From assembly GCA_937870755.1 (NCBI GenBank), contig CALMZV010000140.1:1-64000 (forward strand): a DNA stretch of 64,000 bases, given 5' to 3'. Below the pieces are notes generated by a model that saw only the letters and a program-made list of their open reading frames with translations, searched no databases and was not told the DNA's origin. The DNA comes from an uncultured Methylocystaceae bacterium (lineage in GTDB: Bacteria > Pseudomonadota > Alphaproteobacteria > Rhizobiales > Beijerinckiaceae). Every line of letters begins with the position of its first letter. Position 1 is the first letter of the stretch. A program made the translations under genes and the position numbers. Shown one piece after another: positions 24,483 through 33,625 of the stretch.

Positions 24483-26621
24483 ATGGCTACTGCCGTTCAG
24501 AAGATCACCCTGTCGTCCTCGCGCGACATTCCCTTCAACAAGCTGGTGCTGTCCCAGGCCAACGTCCGGCGCGTGAAGGCCGGCGTCTCGATCGAGGAGC
24601 TGGCCGAGGACATCGCCCGGCGCACGCTGCTTCAGAGCCTCAACGTCCGGCCGCTCCTCAATGCCGAAGGCGCCGAGACCGGCATGTTCGAGATTCCCGC
24701 CGGCGGCCGCCGCTATCGGGCGCTCGAACTGCTCGTGAAACAGAAGCGTCTGGCCAAGACCGCGCCCGTGCCCTGCGTCGTGCGCGATCCGGCGACCGAC
24801 ATTCTCGCCGAGGACGACTCGCTCGCCGAGAACATCCAGCGCGCGCCGCTCCATCCCCTCGACCAGTTTCGCGCCTTCCAGGCCATGCGCGAGAAAGGCC
24901 GCTCCGAGGAGGACATCGCCGCAGCGTTCTTCACCACGGTCAACATCGTGAAGCAGCGCCTGCGGCTCGCCAGCGTCTCGCCGAAACTGCTCGACATCTA
25001 TGCCGAAGACGGCATGTCGCTGGAGCAGCTGATGGCCTTCACCGTCAGCACCGATCACGCCCGCCAGGAGCAGGTCTGGGAGGCGATCGCGGGCTCCTGG
25101 TCTAAGGAGCCCTATCAGATCCGCCGCATGCTGACCGAGAAAACCGTCCGCGCCTCTGACCGCAGGGCGGTGTTCGTCGGCCTCGATGCCTATGAGGCGG
25201 CGGGCGGCATTGTGCTGCGCGATCTCTTCCAGCAGGACGACGGCGGCTGGCTCGAGGACGTCGGGCTGCTGGACAGCCTGGTCGCCGAAAAACTCAAGGC
25301 CCAAGCCGAGACCATTGCCGCCGAAGGCTGGAAGTGGATCGAGGTCGCGACCGACTTCCCCTATGGGTACAGCTACGGGCTGCGCAAACTCGACGGCGAG
25401 ATGGCGGACCTGACGGCCGAGGAGCAGGCGACGATCGACGCGCTCAACGCCGAATACCAGAAGCTCGAAGCTGAATATGAGGACGCGGACGAGCTGCCCG
25501 ACGAGGTGGACGAGAGACTCGGCGAGATCGAGAGGGCACTCGCCGCCTTCGACGAACGCCCGGTCATTTTCGAGCCCGCCGACATCGCCCGCGCTGGCGT
25601 GTTCGTCAGCATCGGCGCCGATGGCAGGCTCTCGGTCGATCGCGGCTATGTCCGTCCCGAGGACGAAGCTCCCGTCGTCGAACCTGGGCGGGACGCCGAC
25701 GGCGAAACAGCGGTCGCGGGCCAGGACGGCGCCGAAGCGGGAGCGTCTGTCGCTCAGCGCGCGGTCATCACGATCGGCGGCCGGCCGTCCGAGCCGGAGG
25801 AGGACGAGGACGATGCCGTCAAGCCGCTGCCTGAGCGGTTGGTTGTGGAACTGACCGCCCATCGCACGCTGGCGCTGCGCGATGCAGTGGCCAACAATCC
25901 GCATGTCGCCCTGACCGCGCTGCTGCACAAACTCGTCGTCGACACCTTCCAGCGCACCACCCCGAGCGGCGGATGCCTGGAAGCCTCGGTGCGCCACATC
26001 TTCTTCCCGGTCCAGGCGCCCGATCTCAAGGACACCCCCTCCGCCCGGTCGATCGCCGAGCGGCAGGAGGCGTGGACGACCGACCTGCCGCAAGACGACC
26101 AGGCGCTGTGGGACTGGCTCGCGGCCCTCGACGAGACGAGCCGCCTGTCGTTGCTCGCTCATTGCGTCAGCTTCGGCGTCAACGCGCTCTTCGAGAAACC
26201 GAATCCCTATGGCGGCAACGGGGTTTCCCAGCATGGGCTGGAGCGCCGTCTCGCTCAGGCCGACCGGCTCGCCCGCGCAACCGGCCTCGACATGGTGGAG
26301 GTCGGCTGGACGCCGACGGTCGACAACTATCTCGGCCGCGTGCCCAAGCGCCGCATCCTCGAAGCCGTGCGCGAGGGCGCGGGCGAGCGGGCCGCGCAGC
26401 TCATCGACCATCTGAAGAAGGGCGACATGGCCAAGGAGGCGGAACGGCTGCTGGCCGATACCGGCTGGCTGCCCGGACCGCTGCGCCTCGCCGACGCCGA
26501 GCTGTCATCCGCGGATGTCGGCAGCGACGACCCCGACGCGCTGCCGGACTTCCTCGCCGGTGACGAGGATGAAGCGGCTACCGAGGAGGCCGACGAGCCG
26601 TCGGCGATCGCGGCCGAATAG
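24483..26621 (+). CDS. parB: large ParB/RepB/Spo0J-like nuclease-domain protein
   Basis: A 712-aa protein. The N-terminal ParB domain is clear: LSQANVRR near 20, SLNVRPLL, IPAGGRRYRALELL, CVVRD, and SLAENIQRAPLHPLDQFRAF near 117-136, followed by a KorB/HTH segment (TTVNIVKQRLRLASVS). The remaining 500 residues are an acidic linker and a C-terminal domain with no family name I can assign. Such long ParB proteins are typical of alphaproteobacterial ICEs and plasmids and are thought to act in partition or as nucleases. It is the only gene between leader B and the terminator at 26677. Confidence 0.85.
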   Translation: MATAVQKITLSSSRDIPFNKLVLSQANVRRVKAGVSIEELAEDIARRTLLQSLNVRPLLNAEGAETGMFEIPAGGRRYRALELLVKQKRLAKTAPVPCVVRDPATDILAEDDSLAENIQRAPLHPLDQFRAFQAMREKGRSEEDIAAAFFTTVNIVKQRLRLASVSPKLLDIYAEDGMSLEQLMAFTVSTDHARQEQVWEAIAGSWSKEPYQIRRMLTEKTVRASDRRAVFVGLDAYEAAGGIVLRDLFQQDDGGWLEDVGLLDSLVAEKLKAQAETIAAEGWKWIEVATDFPYGYSYGLRKLDGEMADLTAEEQATIDALNAEYQKLEAEYEDADELPDEVDERLGEIERALAAFDERPVIFEPADIARAGVFVSIGADGRLSVDRGYVRPEDEAPVVEPGRDADGETAVAGQDGAEAGASVAQRAVITIGGRPSEPEEDEDDAVKPLPERLVVELTAHRTLALRDAVANNPHVALTALLHKLVVDTFQRTTPSGGCLEASVRHIFFPVQAPDLKDTPSARSIAERQEAWTTDLPQDDQALWDWLAALDETSRLSLLAHCVSFGVNALFEKPNPYGGNGVSQHGLERRLAQADRLARATGLDMVEVGWTPTVDNYLGRVPKRRILEAVREGAGERAAQLIDHLKKGDMAKEAERLLADTGWLPGPLRLADAELSSADVGSDDPDALPDFLAGDEDEAATEEADEPSAIAAE

Positions 26622-26676
26622 CGCACTGACGCGGGGCAGCTCCGGCTGTCCCGCACTCTTCGCATCGATCCCCCTC

Positions 26677-26709
26677 AACCCGGCACTCGCGCCGGGTTTT
26701 GCATTTTTC
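26677..26709 (+). terminator. intrinsic terminator after parB
   Basis: AACCCGGC (26677-26684) and GCCGGGTT (26691-26698) form an 8-bp stem with a 6-nt loop, followed by TTTT and, after GCA, TTTTT. It lies 55 bp after the parB stop and directly before the next gene, which would then need its own promoter or read-through. Confidence 0.6.
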
Positions 26710-26719
26710 GGAGACCGAC

Positions 26720-27136
26720 ATGGCCGACTATTTCACCCACTTTTCCTGCCTGCTCGACGTAGGCACCCCCGAGAACGCCGCCCGCGCACTCGATCTCTAC
26801 AACGAACTCTCAGAGGAAGGCGCATCGGAGGAACCGCCTTCCGAAGGTTTTCTCCTCTCCATCCAGCCCGAACACGGCGGCACCCAGCTCTGGATGCGCG
26901 ATGACGTCACCGGCGATCCGGAACGCCTGCTCCAGTTCGTCAAATGCTGCGCCGCGCAGTTCGGGCTCAAGGGCCTCTGGGGATTCCAGTACGCCAACAC
27001 CTGCTCGCGGCCGCGTCTCGACGGCTTCGGCGGCGGCGCCCATGCGCTCGACCTCGCCACGGGAGAGACGATCGCCTGGATCTACACCGACGGCTGGCTC
27101 GCCCAAGTGCTGGCAGGAGGCGATCCCGATGCCTGA
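26720..27136 (+). CDS. conserved hypothetical protein of ICE maintenance block
   Basis: A 138-aa protein starting MADYFTHFSCLLDVG with GGAG 5 bp upstream of the ATG. I know similar proteins from alphaproteobacterial plasmids and ICEs, always next to the following gene, but no function has been assigned to them that I can name. It is acidic, soluble, with an aromatic-rich C-terminal half (WGFQYANTCSRPRLDGFGGG). It overlaps the next gene by 8 bp, so the two are probably co-translated. Confidence 0.7.
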   Translation: MADYFTHFSCLLDVGTPENAARALDLYNELSEEGASEEPPSEGFLLSIQPEHGGTQLWMRDDVTGDPERLLQFVKCCAAQFGLKGLWGFQYANTCSRPRLDGFGGGAHALDLATGETIAWIYTDGWLAQVLAGGDPDA

Positions 27137-27773
27137 GATCATCGAAACCACCGTCTACCGCCTCGACGAGCTCTCCGAGGAGGCGAAGGAAAAGGCCCGG
27201 GCCTGGTATCGCGAGGGCGGCTTCGACCACGACTGGTTCGAGTTCGTCTATGACGACTTCGAGCGCATCTGCGAGATCCTCGGCGTCACCCTCGAAACGC
27301 GAACGGTTCGCCTCCATGGCGGCGGCACCCGCCCGAAACCTTGCATCTGGTTCTCTGGCTTCTGGAGCCAGGGTGACGGGGCCTGCTTCGAAGGCCGCTA
27401 CGGTCACGCGAAGGCCGCGCCGCGCCGAATGCGCGCCTATGCGCCGAAGGACCACGAACTTCAACGCATCGCTGATGCTCTGCAGGCGATCCAGCGCCGC
27501 AACTTCTACCAGCTCCGCGCCGCCGTCACCCACCGCGGCCGGTACTACCACGAGTACTGCATGGCGATTTCCGTCGAACGCGACAGCCCCGCCTGGCAGG
27601 ACATGACCGCCGACGCCGAAGATGGCGTCGTCGAAGCGCTGCGCGATCTCGCCCGCTGGCTCTATCGCCAGCTCGAACGGGAATACGACCACCTGACCTC
27701 GGACGAGGCCATCGACGAGGCGATCGTCGCCAACGACTACACCTTCACGGAAACCGGCCGCCGGTTTGGCTGA
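27129..27773 (+). CDS. conserved hypothetical (often annotated as antitoxin of stability system)
   Basis: A 214-aa protein, MPEIIETTVYRLDELSEEAKEKA at the start, containing FWSQGDGACFEG and a long helical C-terminal part (LARWLYRQLEREYDHLTSDEAI). Homologues in ICEs and phages are often labelled antitoxin of a toxin-antitoxin stability system, but I see no toxin gene next to it and do not accept that as function. It overlaps the preceding gene and is followed after 5 bp by a strong terminator. Confidence 0.65.
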   Translation: MPEIIETTVYRLDELSEEAKEKARAWYREGGFDHDWFEFVYDDFERICEILGVTLETRTVRLHGGGTRPKPCIWFSGFWSQGDGACFEGRYGHAKAAPRRMRAYAPKDHELQRIADALQAIQRRNFYQLRAAVTHRGRYYHEYCMAISVERDSPAWQDMTADAEDGVVEALRDLARWLYRQLEREYDHLTSDEAIDEAIVANDYTFTETGRRFG

Positions 27774-27778
27774 TCTGG

Positions 27779-27812
27779 ACAAGCGCCCCGCCCCACGGCG
27801 GGGCGCTTGTTT
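27779..27812 (+). terminator. strong hairpin terminator
   Basis: A 13-bp perfect stem, ACAAGCGCCCCGC (27779-27791) with GCGGGGCGCTTGT (27798-27810), loop of 6 nt, followed by TTT. It closes the 26720-27773 gene pair. Confidence 0.7.
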
Positions 27813-27852
27813 CATGTGGGTCAGCGCCCGCCCCCGAGAGGAAGAGACGGGC

Positions 27853-27912
27853 CGGGACGGGTTTGAGCCCGAGCGGTCCAGAGAGAGCGCCGGCGGGCTC
27901 GTCCCGTTCCCG
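27853..27912 (+). promoter_or_regulatory. two-stem leader before the methyltransferase-helicase gene (repeat C)
   Basis: CGGGACGGG (27853-27861) pairs with CCCGTTCCCG (27903-27912) with one bulged T. GAGCCCG (27865-27871) pairs perfectly with CGGGCTC (27894-27900). The loop carries GAGAGAG (27881-27887), as in repeats A and B. Here the RBS (GAGG, 27920-27923) is just outside the stem. It has the larger loop and the greatest divergence of the three. Confidence 0.5.
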
Positions 27913-27931
27913 CTCTCCCGAGGTCACCTAC

Positions 27932-30900
27932 ATGCATGGTGCTTTTCAACGCGCGGCGACGCCGGCCGCGCCGATCTCTCCCGCTCCCGCCATCGACACG
28001 GCCTCCGCCATCATCGCGGTCGCCCGTCAGATCCTACCGTGGCTCGAACGCGGCCAGCGCGTCGACGCCGCGATCCTCCGCTCGGTCATGGAATCGGCCT
28101 TCGGCGCATCGGATGCGTCGGGCGCATGGGACTGGAAAACGGCCTACGACGCCTGCGAGGCGGCGACCGTCCTCTTCCTGCGCAAATACGGAAAGGCGCT
28201 TTTCCGCAAAGCCGGGTCTCCGGCCGCCGCGCTGCCGCTGCTGGCCAGAGTCGCAGCGCTGCTTCCGACCCATACGCGCCGTTCCGCCGAGAGCGAGGCC
28301 TTCCAGCAATTCTCGACGCCGATCCCTCTGGGTCTGGCGACGTTGACCGCCGCCGCGCTCACGCCAGCAGACCGCGTGCTCGAGCCCTCCGCCGGGACCG
28401 GCCTTCTCGCCATCCTGGCCGAGATCGTCGGAAGCTCGCTCGTGCTCAACGAGCTGGCTGGGACACGCTCCGACATCCTCGCCGCTCTCTTTCCGGCCGT
28501 GCTGGTCACGCGCTTCGACGCCGCGCAGATCGACGATCATCTCGATCCCGCCGCGGTCCCGAGCGTCGTGCTGATGAACCCGCCCTTCTCGGCGATGGCG
28601 AACGTCTCGGGCCGCATGACCGATACCGCCTGTCGCCATATCGCCTCGGCGCTCGCCCGGCTCGCCGATGGCGGGCGGCTGGTCGCGATCACCGGCGCGA
28701 ATTTCGGGCCGGAGAGTCCGGCCTGGCGCGACGCATTCGTCCGTCTGCAGGAACGCGGCCGGCTGGTGTTCACCGCGGCGATCGACGGCTCGGTCTATGC
28801 CAGGCACGGCACGACCATCGAAACGCGTCTCACCGTCATCGACAAGGCGCCCGCCGCCGATCCCGCGGCGTTCCCGGCATCACCGGGAATCGCGCCCGAT
28901 GTCGGAACGCTCATGGGCTGGATCGCAACGCATGTTCCGCCCCGGCTCCGCACCGTCGCCGCTGTTGCCACGCCGAGCGCGCCCGCGCTCATGCGGAAGG
29001 TCGTGCGCGGCACCATCACGCGCACCGGCCCGGCTACGCCTGCGAAATCCACCATGGCCGAGCCCGAAGCCGTCGACCTCACCTATGAGACCATCGACTG
29101 GGCGCCGACCGATGGCACGCGCCTGACCGACGCCATCTATGAGGAGTACAGGCTTCAGACGATCCGTATTCCCGGCTCCCAGGTCCATCCCACCAGGCTC
29201 GTGCAGTCGGCTGCCATGGCCTCGGTCGCGCCACCCAGGCCGAGCTATCGCCCCCGCCTACCGGCTTACCTCGTCACCGAGGGCGTATTGTCCGACGCTC
29301 AGCTCGAAACCGTCATCTATGCGGGCGAAGCGCATTCCGACTATCTCGCCGGCGCGTGGACGGCCGATGCGACCTTCGATCTCGTCACGGCGGCGCCTGA
29401 CGATGCGGAGGCCGCCATCCGTTTCCGCCGCGGATTCATGCTGGGCGACGGCACGGGCGCCGGCAAGGGCCGCCAGTCCGCCGCCATCATCCTCGACAAC
29501 TGGTTGCGCGGACGCCGCAAGGCGGTCTGGATCTCCAAGTCCGACAAGCTGATCGAGGACGCGCAGCGCGACTGGTCGGCGCTCGGCATGGAGCGCCTGC
29601 TGGTCACGCCGCTGTCGCGCTTCCCGCAGGGGCGGCCGATCACGCTGCCGGAAGGCGTCCTGTTTACGACCTATGCCACGCTACGCTCCGACGACCGTGG
29701 CGAGAAGGTTTCGCGCGTCCGGCAGATCGTCGAATGGTTGGGCTCCGATTTCGACGGAGTGATCATTTTCGACGAGAGCCACGCCATGCAGAACGCCGCC
29801 GGCGGCAAAGGAGAACGCGGCGATGTCGCTCCGTCGCAACAGGGGCGCGCGGGACTGCGGCTCCAGCATGCGCTGCCGAATGCCCGCGTTCTCTACGTCT
29901 CGGCGACCGGCGCCACCACGGTCCACAATCTCGCCTATGCGCAGCGGCTCGGCCTGTGGGGCGGCGAGGATTTCCCGTTCGCGACCAGGGCCGAGTTCAT
30001 CGAGGCCATCGAGGCCGGCGGCGTGGCGGCAATGGAGGTGCTCGCCCGCGATCTCCGCGCGCTCGGCCTCTACACGGCACGCTCGCTCTCGTATGACGGC
30101 GTGGAATACGAGCTGGTCGAGCATCGGCTGTCCGACGAGCAGAGGCGCATCTATGACGCCTATGCCGGCGCCTTCGCGATCATTCACAACAATCTCGACG
30201 CCGCCATGCAGGCGGCGAACATCACCGGCGAGACCGGCACGCTGAACCGGCAGGCAAAGTCGGCGGCGCGTTCGGCTTTCGAGAGCACCAAGCAGCGCTT
30301 CTTCGGACACCTGCTCACCTCGATGAAGACGCCGACCCTCATTCGCTCGATCGAGCGCGATCTCGATGAAGGGCATGCGGCCGTCGTGCAGATCGTGTCG
30401 ACGGGAGAGGCGCTGATGGAACGGCGCCTCGCGGAAATACCGACAGAGGAATGGAACGACGTGCGAGTCGACATCACGCCGCGCGAATATGTGCTGTCCT
30501 ACCTCCAGAACTCCTTCCCGGTGCAGCTCTATGAGCCTTTCACCGATTCGGAGGGCAATCTCTCCTCGCGGCCCGTCTATCGCGACGGCCAGCCGGTCGA
30601 GAGCCGCGAAGCCGTCGCCCGGCGCGACCGGCTGATCGAGAAGCTGGCAAGCCTGCCGCCCGTGCCGGGCGCGCTCGATCAGATCGTCCAGTGCTTCGGC
30701 ACGGACACGGTAGCGGAAGTGACCGGGCGCTCGCGCCGCGTCATCCGCAAGGGCGACCGGCTCATGGTCGAGAACCGCGCCGGCTCCGCCAACCTCGCCG
30801 AGGCTGCCGCCTTCATGGATGACGTCAAGCGCATCCTCGTGTTCAGCGATGCAGGTGGAACCGGGCGCAGCTACCACGCCGATCTGACGGCGAGAAACCA

Positions 30901-32266
30901 GCGCCTGCGCGTCCACTATCTGCTCGAGCCGGGCTGGAAGGCCGACGCCGCCATCCAGGGACTCGGCCGCACCAACCGGACCAACCAGGCGCAGCCGCCT
31001 CTGTTCCGGCCGATCGCCACTGACGTGAAGGCCGAGAAGCGCTTCCTGAGCACGATCGCGCGCCGGCTCGACACGCTCGGCGCGATCACACGCGGCCAAC
31101 GACAGACCGGCGGCCAAGGCCTGTTCCGGCCCGAGGACAATCTGGAATCGCACTATGCGCGGGACGCGCTGCGGCAGCTCTACATGCTCATCGTCCGGGG
31201 AAAGGTCGAAGGCTGCCCGCTCCAGACCTTCGAAAACGCGACAGGCCTCAGCCTGATGGATGAGGGCAGCATCCGGGACGAGTTGCCGCCGATCACGACC
31301 TTCCTCAATCGCCTGCTGGCACTCACGATCGACCTGCAAGGCGTTCTGTTCACTGCGTTCGAGCAGCTCCTCAATGCCAAGATCGAAGGCGCGATCGCCA
31401 GCGGGACCTATGACGTCGGACTGGAGACGCTGAAGGCCGAGAGTTTCGTCGTCAGCAACCGGCGCGCGATCTACACCCATCCCGCCACGGGGGCGGAAAC
31501 ACGGCTGCTCACCATCGCGCAGCGCGAGCGCAACCGGCCGCTGACGGTCGACCAGGCGTTCGATCACCTCTCCGATCCGCGTACCGCACTGCTGGTCAAC
31601 GAGCGCTCAGGCCGCGCGGCGCTGCGCGTGCCCGCGCCGAGCATCATGCTCGATGATGGCGAGATCGAGCGCCGCGTGCGGCTCATCCGTCCGATGGAGC
31701 ACCATCACGCCTCGCTCAAGATGATGGCGGAGAGTCACTGGCAGGAGGTCGATCGCAACGCCTTCGCCGCCGCCTGGACTCGGGAGGTCGCGCAGGTTCC
31801 GGAGTTCTCCGACTCGACGATCCATATCGTCGCCGGTCTGTTACTGCCGATCTGGAAGCGCCTGCCGAACGAGTCGACGCGGGTCTACCGGCTTCAGACC
31901 GATGAGGGCGAACGCATCATCGGTCGCCGGGTCTCGCCGGCCTGGGCCGTGGGCGCGCTCGCGACCGGCGGCGCCACGCTCGCCCCCGCCGATGCTTTCG
32001 CGGCTCTGCTCGACGGCGGCGTCGTGCTCGACCTCGCCGAAGGCCTCCAGCTTCGCCGCGCACGCGTGATGGGAGCCCATCGCATCGAGCTGTCGGGTTT
32101 CACCGACACCATGCGCGATAGGCTCCGCGCCTACGGCCTGTTCCACGAGATCATCTCGTGGAAGCTGCGCATGTTCGTGCCGACCGATGCACAGGGCGCG
32201 GCCGTCCTCGCCAAGGTGCTGGAGCGCTATCCCATCGAGCGCGTCAGCGAACGGGAGGCCGCGTGA
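27932..32266 (+). CDS. methyltransferase fused to strawberry-notch-type helicase
   Basis: A 1444-aa protein. The N-terminal third is a class I methyltransferase: VLEPSAGTGLLA near 150-160 (motif I) and VLMNPPFSAM near 213 (NPPF motif IV). The middle and end are a strawberry-notch (SNO) type SF2 helicase: GDGTGAGKGRQSAA (Walker A) near 510, IIFDESHAMQNA (DESH), SATGATT, and GLGRTNRTNQAQPP in motif VI near 1010. The family is common on plasmids and ICEs; the combination is thought to alter or protect the element's own DNA. ATG 27932 follows GAGG by 8 bp. Its stop overlaps the next start. Confidence 0.85.
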   Translation: MHGAFQRAATPAAPISPAPAIDTASAIIAVARQILPWLERGQRVDAAILRSVMESAFGASDASGAWDWKTAYDACEAATVLFLRKYGKALFRKAGSPAAALPLLARVAALLPTHTRRSAESEAFQQFSTPIPLGLATLTAAALTPADRVLEPSAGTGLLAILAEIVGSSLVLNELAGTRSDILAALFPAVLVTRFDAAQIDDHLDPAAVPSVVLMNPPFSAMANVSGRMTDTACRHIASALARLADGGRLVAITGANFGPESPAWRDAFVRLQERGRLVFTAAIDGSVYARHGTTIETRLTVIDKAPAADPAAFPASPGIAPDVGTLMGWIATHVPPRLRTVAAVATPSAPALMRKVVRGTITRTGPATPAKSTMAEPEAVDLTYETIDWAPTDGTRLTDAIYEEYRLQTIRIPGSQVHPTRLVQSAAMASVAPPRPSYRPRLPAYLVTEGVLSDAQLETVIYAGEAHSDYLAGAWTADATFDLVTAAPDDAEAAIRFRRGFMLGDGTGAGKGRQSAAIILDNWLRGRRKAVWISKSDKLIEDAQRDWSALGMERLLVTPLSRFPQGRPITLPEGVLFTTYATLRSDDRGEKVSRVRQIVEWLGSDFDGVIIFDESHAMQNAAGGKGERGDVAPSQQGRAGLRLQHALPNARVLYVSATGATTVHNLAYAQRLGLWGGEDFPFATRAEFIEAIEAGGVAAMEVLARDLRALGLYTARSLSYDGVEYELVEHRLSDEQRRIYDAYAGAFAIIHNNLDAAMQAANITGETGTLNRQAKSAARSAFESTKQRFFGHLLTSMKTPTLIRSIERDLDEGHAAVVQIVSTGEALMERRLAEIPTEEWNDVRVDITPREYVLSYLQNSFPVQLYEPFTDSEGNLSSRPVYRDGQPVESREAVARRDRLIEKLASLPPVPGALDQIVQCFGTDTVAEVTGRSRRVIRKGDRLMVENRAGSANLAEAAAFMDDVKRILVFSDAGGTGRSYHADLTARNQRLRVHYLLEPGWKADAAIQGLGRTNRTNQAQPPLFRPIATDVKAEKRFLSTIARRLDTLGAITRGQRQTGGQGLFRPEDNLESHYARDALRQLYMLIVRGKVEGCPLQTFENATGLSLMDEGSIRDELPPITTFLNRLLALTIDLQGVLFTAFEQLLNAKIEGAIASGTYDVGLETLKAESFVVSNRRAIYTHPATGAETRLLTIAQRERNRPLTVDQAFDHLSDPRTALLVNERSGRAALRVPAPSIMLDDGEIERRVRLIRPMEHHHASLKMMAESHWQEVDRNAFAAAWTREVAQVPEFSDSTIHIVAGLLLPIWKRLPNESTRVYRLQTDEGERIIGRRVSPAWAVGALATGGATLAPADAFAALLDGGVVLDLAEGLQLRRARVMGAHRIELSGFTDTMRDRLRAYGLFHEIISWKLRMFVPTDAQGAAVLAKVLERYPIERVSEREAA

Positions 32267-33327
32267 TGACCCGTCACGACGCTTCCGATCTGGCAGCCCG
32301 TCTCGGCCGGCAGGCCGAGGCGGTGTGCCGGCACTATCTGTCATCCGGCGTCCGGCAGGGCCGCTACTGGCTGGTCGGCGATGTGCGCAACACGCCGGGC
32401 CGCTCGATGTTCGTGCGGCTCAAGGGACCGGAGTCCGGCAGGGGCGCGGCGGGCAAATGGACCGACGCAGCCACCGGCGAACATGGCGACCTGCTCGATG
32501 TCATCCGAGAGGCATGCGGTCTCGTCGACTTCAAGGAAGTCGCTGACGAGGCGCGACGCTTCCTGAGCCTGCCGCATCCCGAACCCGAGCCAGAGGCGCG
32601 ACGGCTCCGCACGCCGGCGGCACCGACCGGATCGCCTGAGGCCGCGCGGCGGCTTTTCGCGATGGCGCAACCGATCACGCGCACACCCGCGGAGACGTAT
32701 TTACGGAAACGCGGCATTACGGCTTTGCACGAAACCGGCGCGCTGCGCTTTCATCCGCGCTGCTACTATCGGCCCGACGAGCATGAGCCGACCGAGACAT
32801 GGCCGGCGATGATCGCCGCCGTCACCGATCTCGGCGGCAGGCTCACCGGCGCTCACCGCACCTGGCTGGACCCCGACGGCTTCAGCGAGGCGACGCTCGG
32901 CAAGGCGCCGATCGACACCCCGAGGCGTGCGATGGGCGACCTGCTCGGCCATGCAGTGCGTTTCGGCATCGCGGGCTCGGTGATGGCCGCCGGCGAAGGC
33001 GTCGAGACCATGCTGTCGCTCCGATCCGTCCTGCCCACCATGCCGATGGCGGCGGCGCTCTCGGCGGCCCATCTCGCCGCCATCCTGTTTCCGGACACCC
33101 TGCGCCGCCTCTACATCGCGCGTGACGACGATCCGGCCGGCGACGCCGCCATGGCGACGCTGATCGAGCGGGCCGACCAGGCCGGCATCGAGGCGATCAT
33201 GCTGTCGCCTGCGCTCGGCGACTTCAACGAGGACCTGCGGATGCTGGGCATCGATGCGCTCCGGGCGGCCATTCGCGTCCAGATCGCGCCGCAGGACGTC
33301 GCCCGTTTCATGGAGCTGGCAGCATAG
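32266..33327 (+). CDS. toprim-domain, primase-like protein
   Basis: A 353-aa protein. The N-terminal region resembles a primase zinc-less helper (GKWTDAATGEHGDLLDVI). The C-terminal Toprim fold has AAGEGVETMLSL near 240 (catalytic Glu) and LYIARDDDPAGDAAM near 280 (DxD). Such proteins accompany the strawberry-notch helicase in alphaproteobacterial mobile elements and may prime replication of transferred DNA. The ATG overlaps the upstream stop (TGATG) with GGGAGG 6-11 bp before it, which settles this start. Confidence 0.82.
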   Translation: MTRHDASDLAARLGRQAEAVCRHYLSSGVRQGRYWLVGDVRNTPGRSMFVRLKGPESGRGAAGKWTDAATGEHGDLLDVIREACGLVDFKEVADEARRFLSLPHPEPEPEARRLRTPAAPTGSPEAARRLFAMAQPITRTPAETYLRKRGITALHETGALRFHPRCYYRPDEHEPTETWPAMIAAVTDLGGRLTGAHRTWLDPDGFSEATLGKAPIDTPRRAMGDLLGHAVRFGIAGSVMAAGEGVETMLSLRSVLPTMPMAAALSAAHLAAILFPDTLRRLYIARDDDPAGDAAMATLIERADQAGIEAIMLSPALGDFNEDLRMLGIDALRAAIRVQIAPQDVARFMELAA

Positions 33328-33444
33328 CCGGAAGGGAACGCGTAGTCGGGTTCGCGCCAGCCGCATGGCTTGGTTGCGCCAGAGGACCGCGCCTCGGCCT
33401 TCGAGAGGGCGATCGGCCATCAAACGGTCCGGCCGGGCAACCTT

Positions 33445-33507
33445 GGGGCCGACTATTTTCCGGCGGCCCTTTGGGCCTTTCCATCGCGAGACAAAATAGT
33501 CGGCCCC
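33445..33507. repeat. 15-bp inverted repeat around a 33-bp spacer
   Basis: GGGGCCGACTATTTT (33445-33459) is the perfect reverse complement of AAAATAGTCGGCCCC (33493-33507). The spacer includes GGCCCTTTGGGCC and, just before the right arm, TCGCGAGACA. The rest of the 298-bp gap (33328-33625) is GC-rich with short palindromes and no gene that I can support. The hairpin could end the upstream transcripts or act as a protein-binding site. A similar arrangement occurs at 35998-36049. Confidence 0.55.
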
Positions 33508-33625
33508 CGCGGCCCTCCGCTTCGCTGCGGCCCTTCGCTTGCGCTCCGGGTGCCAGTCCGGCCCGCCCGACGGCTTCGTCGCCATGAAGGCCGCGACGGT
33601 CGCGGTCCAGCGAACGGAGCCTCCC

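Noticed and set aside
29681-31567. A 628-codon minus-strand open frame
   Set aside because: Antisense to the methyltransferase-helicase gene, without motifs or RBS.
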